Below are positions 1 through 8,301 of a stretch of DNA of 64,000 nucleotides, piece by piece (the first letter of the stretch is position 1; each line of letters opens with the position of its first letter). The position numbers were made by a program, and so were the translations under genes. The notes beneath the pieces are model-generated. The model was given only the letters and a program-made list of their open reading frames with translations, was not told where the DNA came from and searched no databases. The stretch lies in contig NZ_BMTN01000004.1 of the NCBI RefSeq assembly GCF_014649695.1, positions 372,001-436,000 on the forward strand, in the 5' to 3' direction. This DNA is from Streptomyces kurssanovii. GTDB lineage: Bacteria; Actinomycetota; Actinomycetes; Streptomycetales; Streptomycetaceae.

Positions 1-1109
1 CGACCCGCACCGGCCTCGTCTTACGTCTGGGGTTGCGGCCTGGTCAGGACGCCTTCGATGTGGCCGCTGCATGTGACCGGCTGCGGCACTCGTTCGCCAT
101 GTACGGCGTCACCTCGCGTGAAGTCCGCTCCGGTGTGGTCGAGCTGCGGATGACCGGCTACGACGTTCTCGCCCGGGTCCAGATGCCCGCCAAGGTCGAG
201 CGTGAGTCGATGCGGGTCCCCGTCGCCCTGCGCGAGGACGGAGCCGTCCACTACCGCGACTACCGCACCACCCCGCACGCCCTCACGGTTGGGGCCACGA
301 AGTCCGGCAAGTCCGTCTATCAGCGCAACCTGGTCGCCGAACTCGCGCCGCAGGATGTGGCGTTGGTGGGGATCGACTGCAAGCAAGGGGTGGAGCTGTT
401 CCCACTGGCCCGCCGGTTCTCCGCGCTGGCTGACAACCCGGACGCCGCCGCTGACCTCCTCGACGCGCTCGTGACGCACATGGAGGGCGTCTACCAACTG
501 ATCCGCGCCGACCAGCGCATCACCGCCGACATCCCCGACGCGGAGATCGCCGCCGACATCTGGGACCTCCCAGCTCATCTGCGGCCCGTCCCGATCGTGG
601 TCCTCGTGGACGAGGTCGCCGAACTCGCACTGTCGCCCACCAAGGCGGACGAACCGCGTCGGGACCGCATCATCACCGCGCTCGTGCGCCTCGCCCAGCT
701 CGGCCGCGCTGCCGGCATCTATCTGGAGATCTGCGGGCAGCGCTTCGGCTCCGAACTCGGCAAGGGCATCACCATGCTCCGCGCCCAGCTCACCGCCCGC
801 ACCGCCCACCGCGTCAACGACGAAACGTCCGCGAACATGGCCTTCGGTGACATCGCCCCCGACGCCGTCCTGGCCGCCATCTCCCTCCCGACCGACACCC
901 CCGGCCTCGCCGTCTCCGGCGACTCGACCGGCGGATGGGCCCGCGTCCGCACCCCGCACACCTCGATGCGCCAGGCCGTCAACGCCTGCAATCGGCACGC
1001 GCACCGCACCCCCGAGCTGCCCGGCTTCGCCGCCTTCCGGCCCGAACTGCCGGCCACGGTGTCGCTCGTCAAGATCCCGGCACCGGCCGAGACACCCGCC
1101 TCCGCCTGA
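1..1109 (+). CDS. FtsK/SpoIIIE-type DNA translocase of an AICE (TraSA/TraB-like), 5' truncated
   Basis: This is the main transfer protein of a pSAM2-like element, an ATPase that pumps double-stranded DNA between hyphae during conjugation. The reading frame is open to the left edge of the window, so the start codon lies outside it. The visible part contains a Walker A motif, GATKSGKS (about nt 289-312), and a Walker B stretch, VVLVDEVAEL (about nt 598-627), followed by the C-terminal part of the RecA-like fold ending at 1109. The long membrane N-terminus expected of some Tra proteins is not visible. It is followed by spread genes, a replication initiator and an integrase, which is the usual AICE order. 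The family is clear; the precise name (traSA or traB) is inferred from context. Confidence 0.88.
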   Translation, partial: TRTGLVLRLGLRPGQDAFDVAAACDRLRHSFAMYGVTSREVRSGVVELRMTGYDVLARVQMPAKVERESMRVPVALREDGAVHYRDYRTTPHALTVGATKSGKSVYQRNLVAELAPQDVALVGIDCKQGVELFPLARRFSALADNPDAAADLLDALVTHMEGVYQLIRADQRITADIPDAEIAADIWDLPAHLRPVPIVVLVDEVAELALSPTKADEPRRDRIITALVRLAQLGRAAGIYLEICGQRFGSELGKGITMLRAQLTARTAHRVNDETSANMAFGDIAPDAVLAAISLPTDTPGLAVSGDSTGGWARVRTPHTSMRQAVNACNRHAHRTPELPGFAAFRPELPATVSLVKIPAPAETPASA

Positions 1110-1198
1110 GTCCCACCCTGCACCCGGTCGGCGCGACCGCCTTGCGCCAGCTTCCTACCCCCGCCATGCCCAGAACGCCTTGCAAAGGAGGTGATGAC

Positions 1199-1864
1199 AT
1201 GACCCGCTCGCTGCGCGTCGACGCCGTTCTGGTGCAAGCCGTGATCGCTGGGGCCCTGTCCTTCGCCCATCTGCACGACCTGGCCGCTGCTGCCGGGCAG
1301 ACCGGATGGAAGGCGTGGGCTTACCCGGTCTCGGTCGACCTGCTCCTGGTCGCCGCCTGGCGTCGGCTGCGCAACGACGGACCGTCCCGGCTGGCCTGGT
1401 GCTGGTTCCTGATCGCGCTGGTCGCATCCCTCGGCGCGAACGTCGCCACCGCCGGATTCCTCGACCTCGAGCATCCGCCCGCCTGGCTGCGCTTCGGCAT
1501 CGCCGGATGGCCCGCCCTCGCCTTCCTCGGCGGCACACTCCTCGCCCACTCACCCGCCGCCACCGACCGGGAGCACGCCACCGGACGGGAGCCGGAGCCA
1601 ATCGAGGTTGTGCCGGCCGAACCCGAGTCTGCGCCCGAGCCGGTCCCGGCCGCCGAGCCTGAGCCTGCCCCGGCCCTGCCCGCAGCGTCCGAGCCTGCTC
1701 CCGTTTCGGGTCCGTCGGTCCCGGCCGCGCTGGTGGATCACGCCCGCAAGGTCGCCGATGCCCACCAGGCCCGTACCGGCTCGCCGATCGACATCGACAC
1801 CTTGCGCGCCCGACTCGGCGTCCCGGCCCCGATGGCCGACGCCATCGCCGCCCAACTCACCTGA
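1199..1864 (+). CDS. DUF2637 membrane protein, spread protein (SpdB-like)
   Basis: A 221-residue protein with four predicted membrane segments in its first half (about residues 8-25, 39-54, 66-86 and 98-115). A Pro/Glu/Ala-rich linker (about 125-175) and a short helical C-terminal domain follow. DUF2637 proteins sit beside the FtsK-like transfer gene in Streptomyces plasmids and AICEs and are linked to intramycelial spread of the element. The ATG is chosen because a near-perfect anti-16S ribosome binding site, AAAGGAGGTGA, precedes it. The leading membrane half could anchor the transfer machinery at septal cross-walls; that is inference. Confidence 0.85.
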   Translation: MTRSLRVDAVLVQAVIAGALSFAHLHDLAAAAGQTGWKAWAYPVSVDLLLVAAWRRLRNDGPSRLAWCWFLIALVASLGANVATAGFLDLEHPPAWLRFGIAGWPALAFLGGTLLAHSPAATDREHATGREPEPIEVVPAEPESAPEPVPAAEPEPAPALPAASEPAPVSGPSVPAALVDHARKVADAHQARTGSPIDIDTLRARLGVPAPMADAIAAQLT

Positions 1865-1878
1865 CCAGAAAGGACACC

Positions 1879-2076
1879 GTGATGCCCGCCCGCGACCACT
1901 TCCACTCCGTCATGCGGATCGGCCCCGTACAGATCGGCACCCACCGCGACCGGCACGGCCGCACCAAGCACGCCGCCGTCTGCACCACCGACCGCTGCGG
2001 CTGGTCCGCCGACTTCTCCAGCTCCTCGGCCGCCCAGCTCGCCGCCCGCACCCACCGCTGCCGCCCCACCGACTGA
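1879..2076 (+). CDS. Small mobile-element transfer protein
   Basis: A 65-residue basic protein with two cysteines (CTTDRC) and several histidines, which could bind a metal. It resembles the small 'mobile element transfer protein' commonly found between DUF2637 and SpdD genes in Streptomyces elements. Start codons GTG (1879) and ATG (1882) are adjacent; an AAAGGA ribosome binding site at 1868-1873 serves either. It lies 14 bp after the DUF2637 gene and 17 bp before the next small gene, so it is part of one transcription unit. Its biochemical role is unknown. Confidence 0.7.
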   Translation: MMPARDHFHSVMRIGPVQIGTHRDRHGRTKHAAVCTTDRCGWSADFSSSSAAQLAARTHRCRPTD

Positions 2077-2093
2077 ACGGGAGACCCATCGCC

Positions 2094-2252
2094 ATGGACG
2101 TTCCGCTCTGGCTCGCCCTGATCGTCGTCGGCGCTCTCGGCATCAAGTTCATCCGCCCGCCCTGGTGGCTCGTCGCCGTGCTCCTCCTCGGCGGCTTCCT
2201 CCTCGCCGACAGCCTCCTGGCCCCCGTCATCGACACCGCCATCAGCAAGTAG
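2094..2252 (+). CDS. Very small double-membrane-span protein of the AICE
   Basis: A 52-residue protein made almost entirely of two hydrophobic segments (about residues 4-19 and 23-45). A short Lys/Arg/Pro turn separates them. It starts at ATG 2094 after a weak GGGAG site at about 2079-2083. Small membrane proteins of this kind occur in the spd cluster of Streptomyces conjugative elements, and the position between the transfer protein and SpdD supports a role in spread. No catalytic motif is present, so the function rests on context alone. Confidence 0.65.
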   Translation: MDVPLWLALIVVGALGIKFIRPPWWLVAVLLLGGFLLADSLLAPVIDTAISK

Positions 2253-2277
2253 CCCACCGCGGAAAGGAGAAGCACGC

Positions 2278-2601
2278 ATGTTCCGACCGAAGATCCCGAC
2301 CATGCCGAGCCCGACCGGCATCGTCACCCCGCCCGCCGTCGAGCCGACCGCGATCGTCCAGCACACCCCCGGCCCGGCCCCGGCTCCGGTCCCCGTCGCT
2401 CCGGTGGCACCTGCCCGGCCCACGGTCCAGCTCACGCCCGGCACCGCGCTCGCCCTCGTCGGTGGCGGCACCGCCGTCGTCCTGGTCGTCGGCGCGGTCC
2501 TGGTCTCGATGCTCCTGGCGGTCGCCGTCACCGCGGCCTCGGTCGCCGTGTGCGCGCTCGTCGTCCGCTCGCTGATCGCCTCCGAGCACAAGCGCCGCTG
2601 A
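2278..2601 (+). CDS. SpdD-like spread protein
   Basis: A 107-residue protein with a Pro/Ala/Val-rich N-terminal half (residues 1-55). One long or two close membrane segments follow (about 60-97), and it ends in a basic tail (EHKRR). This architecture matches SpdD-type proteins of Streptomyces conjugative elements. A good ribosome binding site (AAAGGAG at about 2262-2268) precedes ATG 2278. It is the last of the hydrophobic spread proteins before two small soluble proteins and the replication gene. Confidence 0.7.
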   Translation: MFRPKIPTMPSPTGIVTPPAVEPTAIVQHTPGPAPAPVPVAPVAPARPTVQLTPGTALALVGGGTAVVLVVGAVLVSMLLAVAVTAASVAVCALVVRSLIASEHKRR

Positions 2602-2692
2602 CCGGCCCCCGGGGCGGCCTCAACCGCCAAGTCTTGCCCGCCCCGGGAGCCGCACCCCAACCCATCCCGAAGGACAAGAAGGGACACCCATC

Positions 2693-2893
2693 ATGGCCCA
2701 ACCCACCACCCCCGCTCTCGCGCGGGTCTGCTCGAACTGCGACGGCTTCCCCAGCGTGCGGATCACCCTCGGCGGCCGCGACCGGCACGGGAACCTGCGC
2801 ACCATCACCGTCCACTGCCCGGCCTGCCACGGCACCGGCACCAGGCCGACCCGCTCCGTCCGCAGCGTCCAGCTGGTCGGGAGCCGGGCATGA
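2693..2893 (+). CDS. Small zinc-ribbon-like AICE protein
   Basis: A 66-residue protein with two CxxC pairs (CSNC near residue 13 and CPAC near residue 42) separated by a short beta-rich segment. This is the spacing of a small zinc ribbon. The second pair continues as CHGTG, reminiscent of DnaJ-type zinc repeats. It overlaps the next gene by ATGA (2890-2893), implying coupled translation. Related small zinc-finger proteins are common in Streptomyces AICEs without an assigned role. Confidence 0.6.
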   Translation: MAQPTTPALARVCSNCDGFPSVRITLGGRDRHGNLRTITVHCPACHGTGTRPTRSVRSVQLVGSRA

Positions 2894-3117
2894 ACGACAT
2901 CACCGTCACCGCATACCTCGCCCCCGACACCCGCACACGCGTCGTCATCTACGCGGACCACGACTTCGTCAGCGTCCGCATCGGCGGCGGCCCCGTCGAC
3001 GTCGCGCTCATCGCCCCCGCCGGCACCGCCGACGTCCTGCGCGCCATCGCCGCCGCAGCCGACCAGGCCGCCCGCGAACTCGACACCCTGCCGGGCCTCG
3101 CGGAGGAGGACGCGTGA
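2890..3117 (+). CDS. Small hypothetical AICE protein upstream of the replication initiator
   Basis: A 75-residue acidic protein with a beta-rich first half and an Ala-rich helix near the C-terminus. It overlaps the upstream gene by ATGA and the downstream replication gene by GTGA (3114-3117), so the three genes are translationally coupled. I do not recognise a domain. The position suggests an accessory role in replication or transfer of the element, which is inference only. Confidence 0.6.
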   Translation: MNDITVTAYLAPDTRTRVVIYADHDFVSVRIGGGPVDVALIAPAGTADVLRAIAAAADQAARELDTLPGLAEEDA

Positions 3118-4493
3118 CCGACACCGCCATTGCGGCGGGGCTGGACCCGGCCACCCTGGACGATGTCCTGAGGGTGGCCGGGTCCCCCGGCTTCGACCGC
3201 TGGAAAGACCAAGTGCACCGCACCGGCGGCTGCTCCGACCCCATCCACCTCACCGGCTGGACCCTCGCCAAAGACCGCACCACCGGCGAGACCCTGCGCC
3301 GCTACTCCACCGAGAATGAGCCGGATGGACGGCTCCGTGTCGCCTGCGGCAACCGCCGCGCCTCCCGCTGCCCCACCTGCGCCTACACCTACGCCGGAGA
3401 CACCTACCACCTCATCCGCGCAGGACTCGCCGGAGACGAGTCCAAGGACATCCCCGCCTCCGTCCGGGACCACCCGCGCGTCTTCGCGACGCTCACCGCC
3501 CCCTCATTTGGCCCGGTCCACAACCGGCCCGACCGTGGCGTCTGCCGCTGCGGCACCCGCCATCTCGAGGACGACCCCGCGCTGGGCACCGCCCTCGACC
3601 CGGCCACCTACGACTACGCGGGCACGGTCCTGTTCAACAACCATGCCGGGCAGCTCTGGCAGCGCTTCACCACCCGCCTGCGCCGCGAGATCGCCGCCCG
3701 CGCCGGACTCAGCCAACGCGAACTCAAAGACGTGCTGCGGGTCTCGTACGGCAAGGTCGCCGAGTTCCAGAAGCGCGGCGCGATCCACTTCCACGCTGTG
3801 ATCCGCCTCGACGGACCCGACGGCCCCGACACCGCCCCGCCGTCATGGGCCACCGTGCAGCTGCTCGACGACTCCATCCGCGCGGCGGTCGCCCACTCCT
3901 ACACCTCGATCACCGTCCCGGCCGCCGGGGACCAGCCCTGCCGGCCTTTCCGCTGGGGCACCCAGCTCGACATCCGACCGGTCAAAGCCTTCGGTGACGG
4001 TACGGACATCACCGAACAGGCCGTCGCCTCCTACGTCGCCAAGTACGCCACCAAAGCCGCCGAGTCGACCGGCAGCCTCGACCGACGCATCGGGAACCGG
4101 GAAGTCCTCGACCTCCTCGACGTGCCCGACCACCCCCGCCACCTCATCGAAGCCTGCCTCGACCTGGCCCCGCTCTACCCGGATCGCAAGCTCGGGGCTT
4201 GGGCTCACATGCTCGGCTTCCGCGGCCACTTCTCCACCAAATCCCGCCGCTACTCCACCACCCTCGGCGCGCTCCGCCAGATCCGCGCCGACTACCGCGC
4301 CGCCCAGGACCAGGACGCCCTCGGCGACCCGGACACCGTCCTCGTCCTCGCCTCCTGGGAGTACGCCGGACACGGCCACACCCCCGGCGAATCCGCGCTC
4401 GCCGCCACCATCGCCCGAGACATCCAACTCAACCGCGAAACCGCCCGCGAAGCCCTGCACGACCAACTCGCCCTGGAAGGAGCCGCAGCATGA
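3114..4493 (+). CDS. repSA: Rolling-circle replication initiator, RepSA/pSAM2 type
   Basis: A 459-residue replication initiator for the excised element. Visible elements are a zinc-type CPTC (residues 86-89), a rolling-circle motif 1 region FATLTAPSFG (124-133), an HFH metal-binding motif (225-227, in GAIHFHAV) and a YVAKYATK segment (307-314) that should hold the DNA-nicking tyrosine. The start is GTG 3114, which overlaps the upstream stop codon; a longer frame exists but lacks protein-like sequence before this point. The excisionase gene begins at the ATGA overlap (4490), placing rep, xis and int in one transcript as in pSAM2. No double-strand origin could be identified by eye. Confidence 0.85.
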   Translation: MTDTAIAAGLDPATLDDVLRVAGSPGFDRWKDQVHRTGGCSDPIHLTGWTLAKDRTTGETLRRYSTENEPDGRLRVACGNRRASRCPTCAYTYAGDTYHLIRAGLAGDESKDIPASVRDHPRVFATLTAPSFGPVHNRPDRGVCRCGTRHLEDDPALGTALDPATYDYAGTVLFNNHAGQLWQRFTTRLRREIAARAGLSQRELKDVLRVSYGKVAEFQKRGAIHFHAVIRLDGPDGPDTAPPSWATVQLLDDSIRAAVAHSYTSITVPAAGDQPCRPFRWGTQLDIRPVKAFGDGTDITEQAVASYVAKYATKAAESTGSLDRRIGNREVLDLLDVPDHPRHLIEACLDLAPLYPDRKLGAWAHMLGFRGHFSTKSRRYSTTLGALRQIRADYRAAQDQDALGDPDTVLVLASWEYAGHGHTPGESALAATIARDIQLNRETAREALHDQLALEGAAA

Positions 4494-4678
4494 CCACCGC
4501 CACCGCCGAATTGCTGACCGTGCCCGAGGTCATGGCACGGCTCAAGCTCGGACGCTCCACGGTCTACGACCTCATCCGCTCGCGCCGCCTGACCTCGATC
4601 ACCATTGGCCGCGCCCGACGCGTCCCCGCCGACGCCGTACGGGACTTCATCACCCGCGAGATCGAGGAGGCTGGCTGA
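4490..4678 (+). CDS. xis: Excisionase, MerR/AlpA-type helix-turn-helix
   Basis: A 62-residue DNA-binding protein of the excisionase class. It carries a winged helix-turn-helix typical of this family: LTVPEVMARLKLGRSTVY (about residues 9-26), then a basic segment ending in RRVPADAVRDFI. Such proteins bend DNA at the attachment sites and push the integrase toward excision. The ATG overlaps the end of the replication gene (ATGA, 4490-4493), and its stop overlaps the start of the integrase gene (4676-4680). It is therefore made together with Rep and Int. Confidence 0.85.
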   Translation: MTTATAELLTVPEVMARLKLGRSTVYDLIRSRRLTSITIGRARRVPADAVRDFITREIEEAG

Positions 4679-5829
4679 TGGCCTCCCAGCGCAAGCGCAA
4701 CCCCAACGGCGCGGGCACCATCACCAAGCGCAAGGACGGCCGCTATCAAGCCGCCGTCTACGTCCTGCAGCCGGACGGAACCCGCGCCCGCAAGTTCGCC
4801 TATGGCAAGACCTGGGCCGAGTGCGACGCCAAGCGCCGTGAACTCCTCGACAAGGTCGACCAGGGCGTACCCGTGCCGACACGTTCGGCCAAGCTCTCCG
4901 AGTGGCTGCCGTACTGGCTGGACAACGTCATCAAGCCGCGCCGCAAGCTCAGCACGTACGACAAATACGAGGCGCACGTCCGGCTGTACCTCGTGCCCAT
5001 GATCGGCTCGAAGCGGCTCGAATCCCTGGGCACAGCCGATGTCCGGCGCTTCCTCGTCCAGCTGGAGAACAAGACCACCGCGGCCACTGCCAAGGAATCG
5101 CACAGGGTGCTGCGCACTGCCCTGACGGCTGCCTGCCGCGACGAGCTGGTGACCCGCAACGTGGCGAGCCTCGTCGAGCCGCCCCGGGCCAAGTCCCGGG
5201 AGCTGAGCCCCTGGTCCCTCGACGAGACGCTGGACTTCCTCGCCGCCGCCCGAAAGGACCCGCTGTACGCGGCCTTCGTCCTTGCCATCGCCATGGGACT
5301 GAGGCGGGGCGAGATCATCGGTCTCCGCTGGGCCGACGTCGACCTGGACAAGCGCGTGCTCTACGTCCGTCAGCAGACCCAGCGTCGGCGCGGTGTCCTC
5401 TACAACGACGACCCCAAGGGCCGCCGTCGCCGGGCCGTGCCGCTCCCAGCGATGTGCATCGCGCCGCTTCGCTGGCACAGGATGCGTCAGACCGCCGCCA
5501 AGCTGCGCGCGGGGGAGTCGTGGGATGAGGGCGGCTACGTCTTCGCCACCCGGAACGGGCGCCCGGTCGAGCCGCGCAACGTGTACCGGTCCTTCACGCG
5601 GGTCGCCGACTCTGCCGGCCTCCGCGTCATCCGGCTGCACGATGCCCGGCACGGCTGCGCCACCCTCCTCACCGCGGCCGGGGTCGCGCCTCGCGTTGTG
5701 ATGGAGATCCTTGGGCACAGCCAGATCAGCATCACCATGGACGTCTACACGCACGTCGTCCAGGACACGCAGCGCGAGGCGATCAGCCACATGGACCGGC
5801 TGCTCAAGAGGCGGCCCGGTCGTGAGTGA
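4678..5829 (+). CDS. int: Tyrosine-family site-specific integrase of the AICE
   Basis: A 383-residue tyrosine recombinase that integrates the element into and excises it from a tRNA gene. The catalytic set is complete: Arg209 in GLRRGE, His321 and Arg324 in HDARHG, His347 in LGHS and the nucleophile Tyr358 in DVYTHV. An Arm-type DNA-binding N-terminus (residues 1-60) and a SAM-like core-binding domain (about 70-160) precede the catalytic domain. The ATG overlaps the xis stop codon. A perfect hairpin terminator and then the 3' end of a tRNA-Arg gene follow within 70 bp, the usual arrangement at the integrase end of an AICE. There is no sign of decay, so the element may still be mobile. Confidence 0.92.
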   Translation: MASQRKRNPNGAGTITKRKDGRYQAAVYVLQPDGTRARKFAYGKTWAECDAKRRELLDKVDQGVPVPTRSAKLSEWLPYWLDNVIKPRRKLSTYDKYEAHVRLYLVPMIGSKRLESLGTADVRRFLVQLENKTTAATAKESHRVLRTALTAACRDELVTRNVASLVEPPRAKSRELSPWSLDETLDFLAAARKDPLYAAFVLAIAMGLRRGEIIGLRWADVDLDKRVLYVRQQTQRRRGVLYNDDPKGRRRRAVPLPAMCIAPLRWHRMRQTAAKLRAGESWDEGGYVFATRNGRPVEPRNVYRSFTRVADSAGLRVIRLHDARHGCATLLTAAGVAPRVVMEILGHSQISITMDVYTHVVQDTQREAISHMDRLLKRRPGRE

Positions 5830-5859
5830 CCGCGCGCGTTGATGTCAGAAGTGGATGTC

Positions 5860-5893
5860 AAAGGCCCCGGACCATGATCGGTCCGGGGCCTTT
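5860..5893. terminator. Bidirectional terminator between int and tRNA-Arg
   Basis: Perfect 14-bp inverted repeat, AAAGGCCCCGGACC, around a 6-nt loop. A-rich and T-rich ends lie on either side, so it can serve both the integrase transcript (+) and the tRNA-Arg transcript (-). Confidence 0.85.
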
Positions 5894-5897
5894 GCGC

Positions 5898-5973
5898 TGG
5901 TGCCCCCGGCAGGATTCGAACCTGCGACACCCGCTTTAGGAGAGCGGTGCTCTATCCCCTGAGCTACGAAGGC
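5898..5973 (-). tRNA. tRNA-Arg (anticodon CCT), AICE attachment gene
   Basis: A 76-nt gene including an encoded CCA (TGG on the plus strand at 5898-5900). The acceptor stem pairs GCCTTCG with CGGGGGC, the T arm contains GGTTCGAATCC, and the anticodon loop CTCCTAA lies between CCGCT and AGCGG. That gives anticodon CCT, reading the rare arginine codon AGG. The 3' end faces the integrase gene, so the attR core of the element should lie within the 3' part of this tRNA; its length cannot be defined without the other end. The tRNA remains intact after integration. Confidence 0.95.
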
Positions 5974-6000
5974 ATGGACCTCGGCCGAGATCCGGCGACT

Positions 6001-6031
6001 AGCCTAGCGGATAAGGGATACGCGCTGGCAA
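6001..6031 (-). promoter_or_regulatory. Candidate promoter of tRNA-Arg
   Basis: On the minus strand, TTGCCA (6026-6031) and TAGGCT (6001-6006) are separated by 19 bp and lie about 28 nt upstream of the tRNA 5' end. They resemble vegetative -35 and -10 boxes, though the spacing is one or two bases long. Confidence 0.4.
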
Positions 6032-6188
6032 CATTCCCGTTTCCGCAGGTCAGCGGCGTACTGGTGTGGCGCGGGAGCATGGCGGGGCCGAGCCCGGGGG
6101 AAAGGGCAGTCCGCGCCCCCGCCCGTCCCGGGCCCAGGCGTGAAGCAGTCCGGGCCCCGCCCCACCCCGCTCCCGCGAGCACTTCGGC

Positions 6189-8021
6189 TCAGGTGGACGA
6201 ATACAGCTCCTCGATGTCCGCCGCGTACGCCTTCACGATCGCGCCCCGTCGCAGTTTCAGGGACGGCGTCATCAGGCCGTCGTCCATGCTGAACTCGTTC
6301 GGGAGGATCCGGAACGCGCGGATCGACTCGGCCCGGGACACCGCGCTGTTCGCCATGGTCACGGCCCGCTGGATCTCCCCGTGCAGTTCCTTGTCGATCG
6401 TCGCGCCGTGGGGGAACGGCAACTGCTTGCCGCGCAGTTGGTACCAGTGCTTCGACGCCTCGGGGTCCAGGGTGATCAGGGCCGCGATGAACGGCCGGTT
6501 GTCGCCGACCACGAGGCACTGCGAGATCAGCGGGTGCAGGCGCAGCCGGTCCTCCAGGATCCGGGGGCTGACGCTCTTCCCGCCGCTGGTGACGATGATG
6601 TCCTTCTTGCGTCCCGTGATCACGAGATAGCCGTCGTCGAGCCAGCCCACGTCGCCCGTCGCGAGCCAGCCGTCGCGCAGGACGGACCCGGTGGCCACCG
6701 GGTCGTTGTGGTAGCCGGCGAAGACGACGTCGCCGCGGACCCAGATCTCCCCGTCCTGGGCGATGTGCACGGAGCAGCCCGGCAGCGGCCGGCCCACGGT
6801 GCCGAACCGGGGGCGGCCCGGTGGCTGGCTGGTCACCGCGGCGGTGGTCTCCGTGAGCCCGTACCCGTCGTGGACGGTGATCCCGGCGCCGTCGAAGAAC
6901 AGGCCGAGTTCCCGGTCGAGGGTCGAGCCGCCGGAGGTCGCGTGCCGGACGCGGCCGCCCAGTACTGCCCGCAGCCGCCGGTACACCAGGCGGTCGTAGA
7001 GCGCGTGCCTGGCCTTGAGCATCCGTCCCGGCCCGGGCCCCTCACCGGTCTCCCGCCGCTGTACCTCCTCGGCGTAGCGCACCGCCGTGTCGACGGCCTT
7101 GTCGAACAGTTCCCCCCGCCCGGCCTGCTCGGCCGCCCGGCGCGCCTTGTCGAAGATCTTCTCGAAGATGTACGGCACGGCGAAGACGTAGGTCGGCCGG
7201 AAGGCCGCGAGGGCGGGGAGCAGTGCGTCGGGCGAGAGGTCGGGCTGGTGTCCCAGCCGGACGCCGCCCCGCATGCAGGCCACCTGCACCATCAGCCCGT
7301 AGATGTGCGACAACGGCAGGAAGGCGAGGATGCACGGCTGCTCGCCCGGCTCGGCGAGGATGCTTTTCCAGCCCGTGTACAGGGTGTCGCACTCGGCCGC
7401 GAGGTTGGCGTGGGTGATCACACAGCCCCTGGGCCGGCCGGTGGTGCCCGACGTGTACGTGATGGCGGCGACCGACTGCGGTCCCACCGCCCGGCGGTGA
7501 CGGTGCACCACGGTCTCCGGCACATGCCGGCCCCGCTCCGTCAGCCGCTCGACGCAGCCCGAGTCCAGCTGCCACATCGAACGGAGCAGCGACAGTCCGT
7601 CGCAGGCCGCCCCCACCGTCATGGCGTGGTCCTCGTGCTCGACCACGATGGCCACCACCTCGGTGTTCGACAGGATCCAACGGACCTGGTCCGCGGAGGA
7701 GGTGGGGTAGACGGGGACGACCTGCGCGCCGATCGACCACAGCGCATAGCTGAACAGGGTCCACTCGTAGCGGGTCCGGGACATCACGGCGACCCGCTCA
7801 CCGAGCCGTATGCCCTCGGCCAGCAGGCCCTTCGCCAACCCCACCACTTCGTCACGGAATTCGGACGCGGTCACCGGGACCCACTCGTCGCCGCCGGGGC
7901 CGCTGACGCGCCGGGACAGCTGTAACAGCTTCGGGGTGCGCTCGGCCACGTCGTAGACCGAGTCGGCAAGGCTTCCCGTCGCCAGGGTCTCCACCAGCGG
8001 CGGAAGGCTGAAGTCGCGCAA
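6189..8021 (-). CDS. Long-chain fatty acid-CoA ligase (AMP-forming)
   Basis: A 610-residue class I adenylate-forming enzyme that activates fatty acids to acyl-CoA. The phosphate-binding loop YTSGTTGRPRG is at residues 189-199. The hinge region GDVGWLDDGYLVITGRKKD and the C-terminal lid (VTSGGKSVSPRILE) are present. Length and the N-terminal RDFSLPPL segment match the actinobacterial FadD-like group. I place the start at TTG 8021 because a strong AAGGGGG site sits just before it and family similarity begins there. The longer upstream frame (to 8129) looks non-coding. It is divergent from a second AMP-ligase gene. Confidence 0.88.
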   Translation of the reverse strand: MRDFSLPPLVETLATGSLADSVYDVAERTPKLLQLSRRVSGPGGDEWVPVTASEFRDEVVGLAKGLLAEGIRLGERVAVMSRTRYEWTLFSYALWSIGAQVVPVYPTSSADQVRWILSNTEVVAIVVEHEDHAMTVGAACDGLSLLRSMWQLDSGCVERLTERGRHVPETVVHRHRRAVGPQSVAAITYTSGTTGRPRGCVITHANLAAECDTLYTGWKSILAEPGEQPCILAFLPLSHIYGLMVQVACMRGGVRLGHQPDLSPDALLPALAAFRPTYVFAVPYIFEKIFDKARRAAEQAGRGELFDKAVDTAVRYAEEVQRRETGEGPGPGRMLKARHALYDRLVYRRLRAVLGGRVRHATSGGSTLDRELGLFFDGAGITVHDGYGLTETTAAVTSQPPGRPRFGTVGRPLPGCSVHIAQDGEIWVRGDVVFAGYHNDPVATGSVLRDGWLATGDVGWLDDGYLVITGRKKDIIVTSGGKSVSPRILEDRLRLHPLISQCLVVGDNRPFIAALITLDPEASKHWYQLRGKQLPFPHGATIDKELHGEIQRAVTMANSAVSRAESIRAFRILPNEFSMDDGLMTPSLKLRRGAIVKAYAADIEELYSST

Positions 8022-8274
8022 AGTACCCCCTTGATGAGCCACCGCCGCGCCGCGTTTCGCAGCGGGCAGGGGCGCAAAGTACCGGCCATTGACGTGGCTG
8101 CCTAGGGTCTTGACGCCTCTCGCTCGCATGCGCGATTAAGACCGGGTTACGACGGTACGTCGGGAGTGGGAATCCGGTCGGCGGCAGGGGGCGAACGGGG
8201 TCGGCCACGGGGCGGGCAGGGCCGGCGGCCGGCGCTTGACGGGGTCCGAGGAGCGGCATAGCGTCGCGGACGTA

Positions 8275-8290
8275 CTGAGCATGCGCTTAG
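8275..8290. promoter_or_regulatory. Candidate operator palindrome upstream of the AMP-ligase gene
   Basis: CTGAGCATGCGCTTAG is a 16-bp imperfect inverted repeat (6 of 8 pairs match), ending at the edge of the ribosome binding site of the gene starting at 8302. Sites of this form are typical for TetR-family repressors of acyl-CoA metabolism genes. No such regulator is adjacent, so the cognate protein is unknown. Confidence 0.45.
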
Positions 8291-8301
8291 GAAGGCCGCC
8301 C

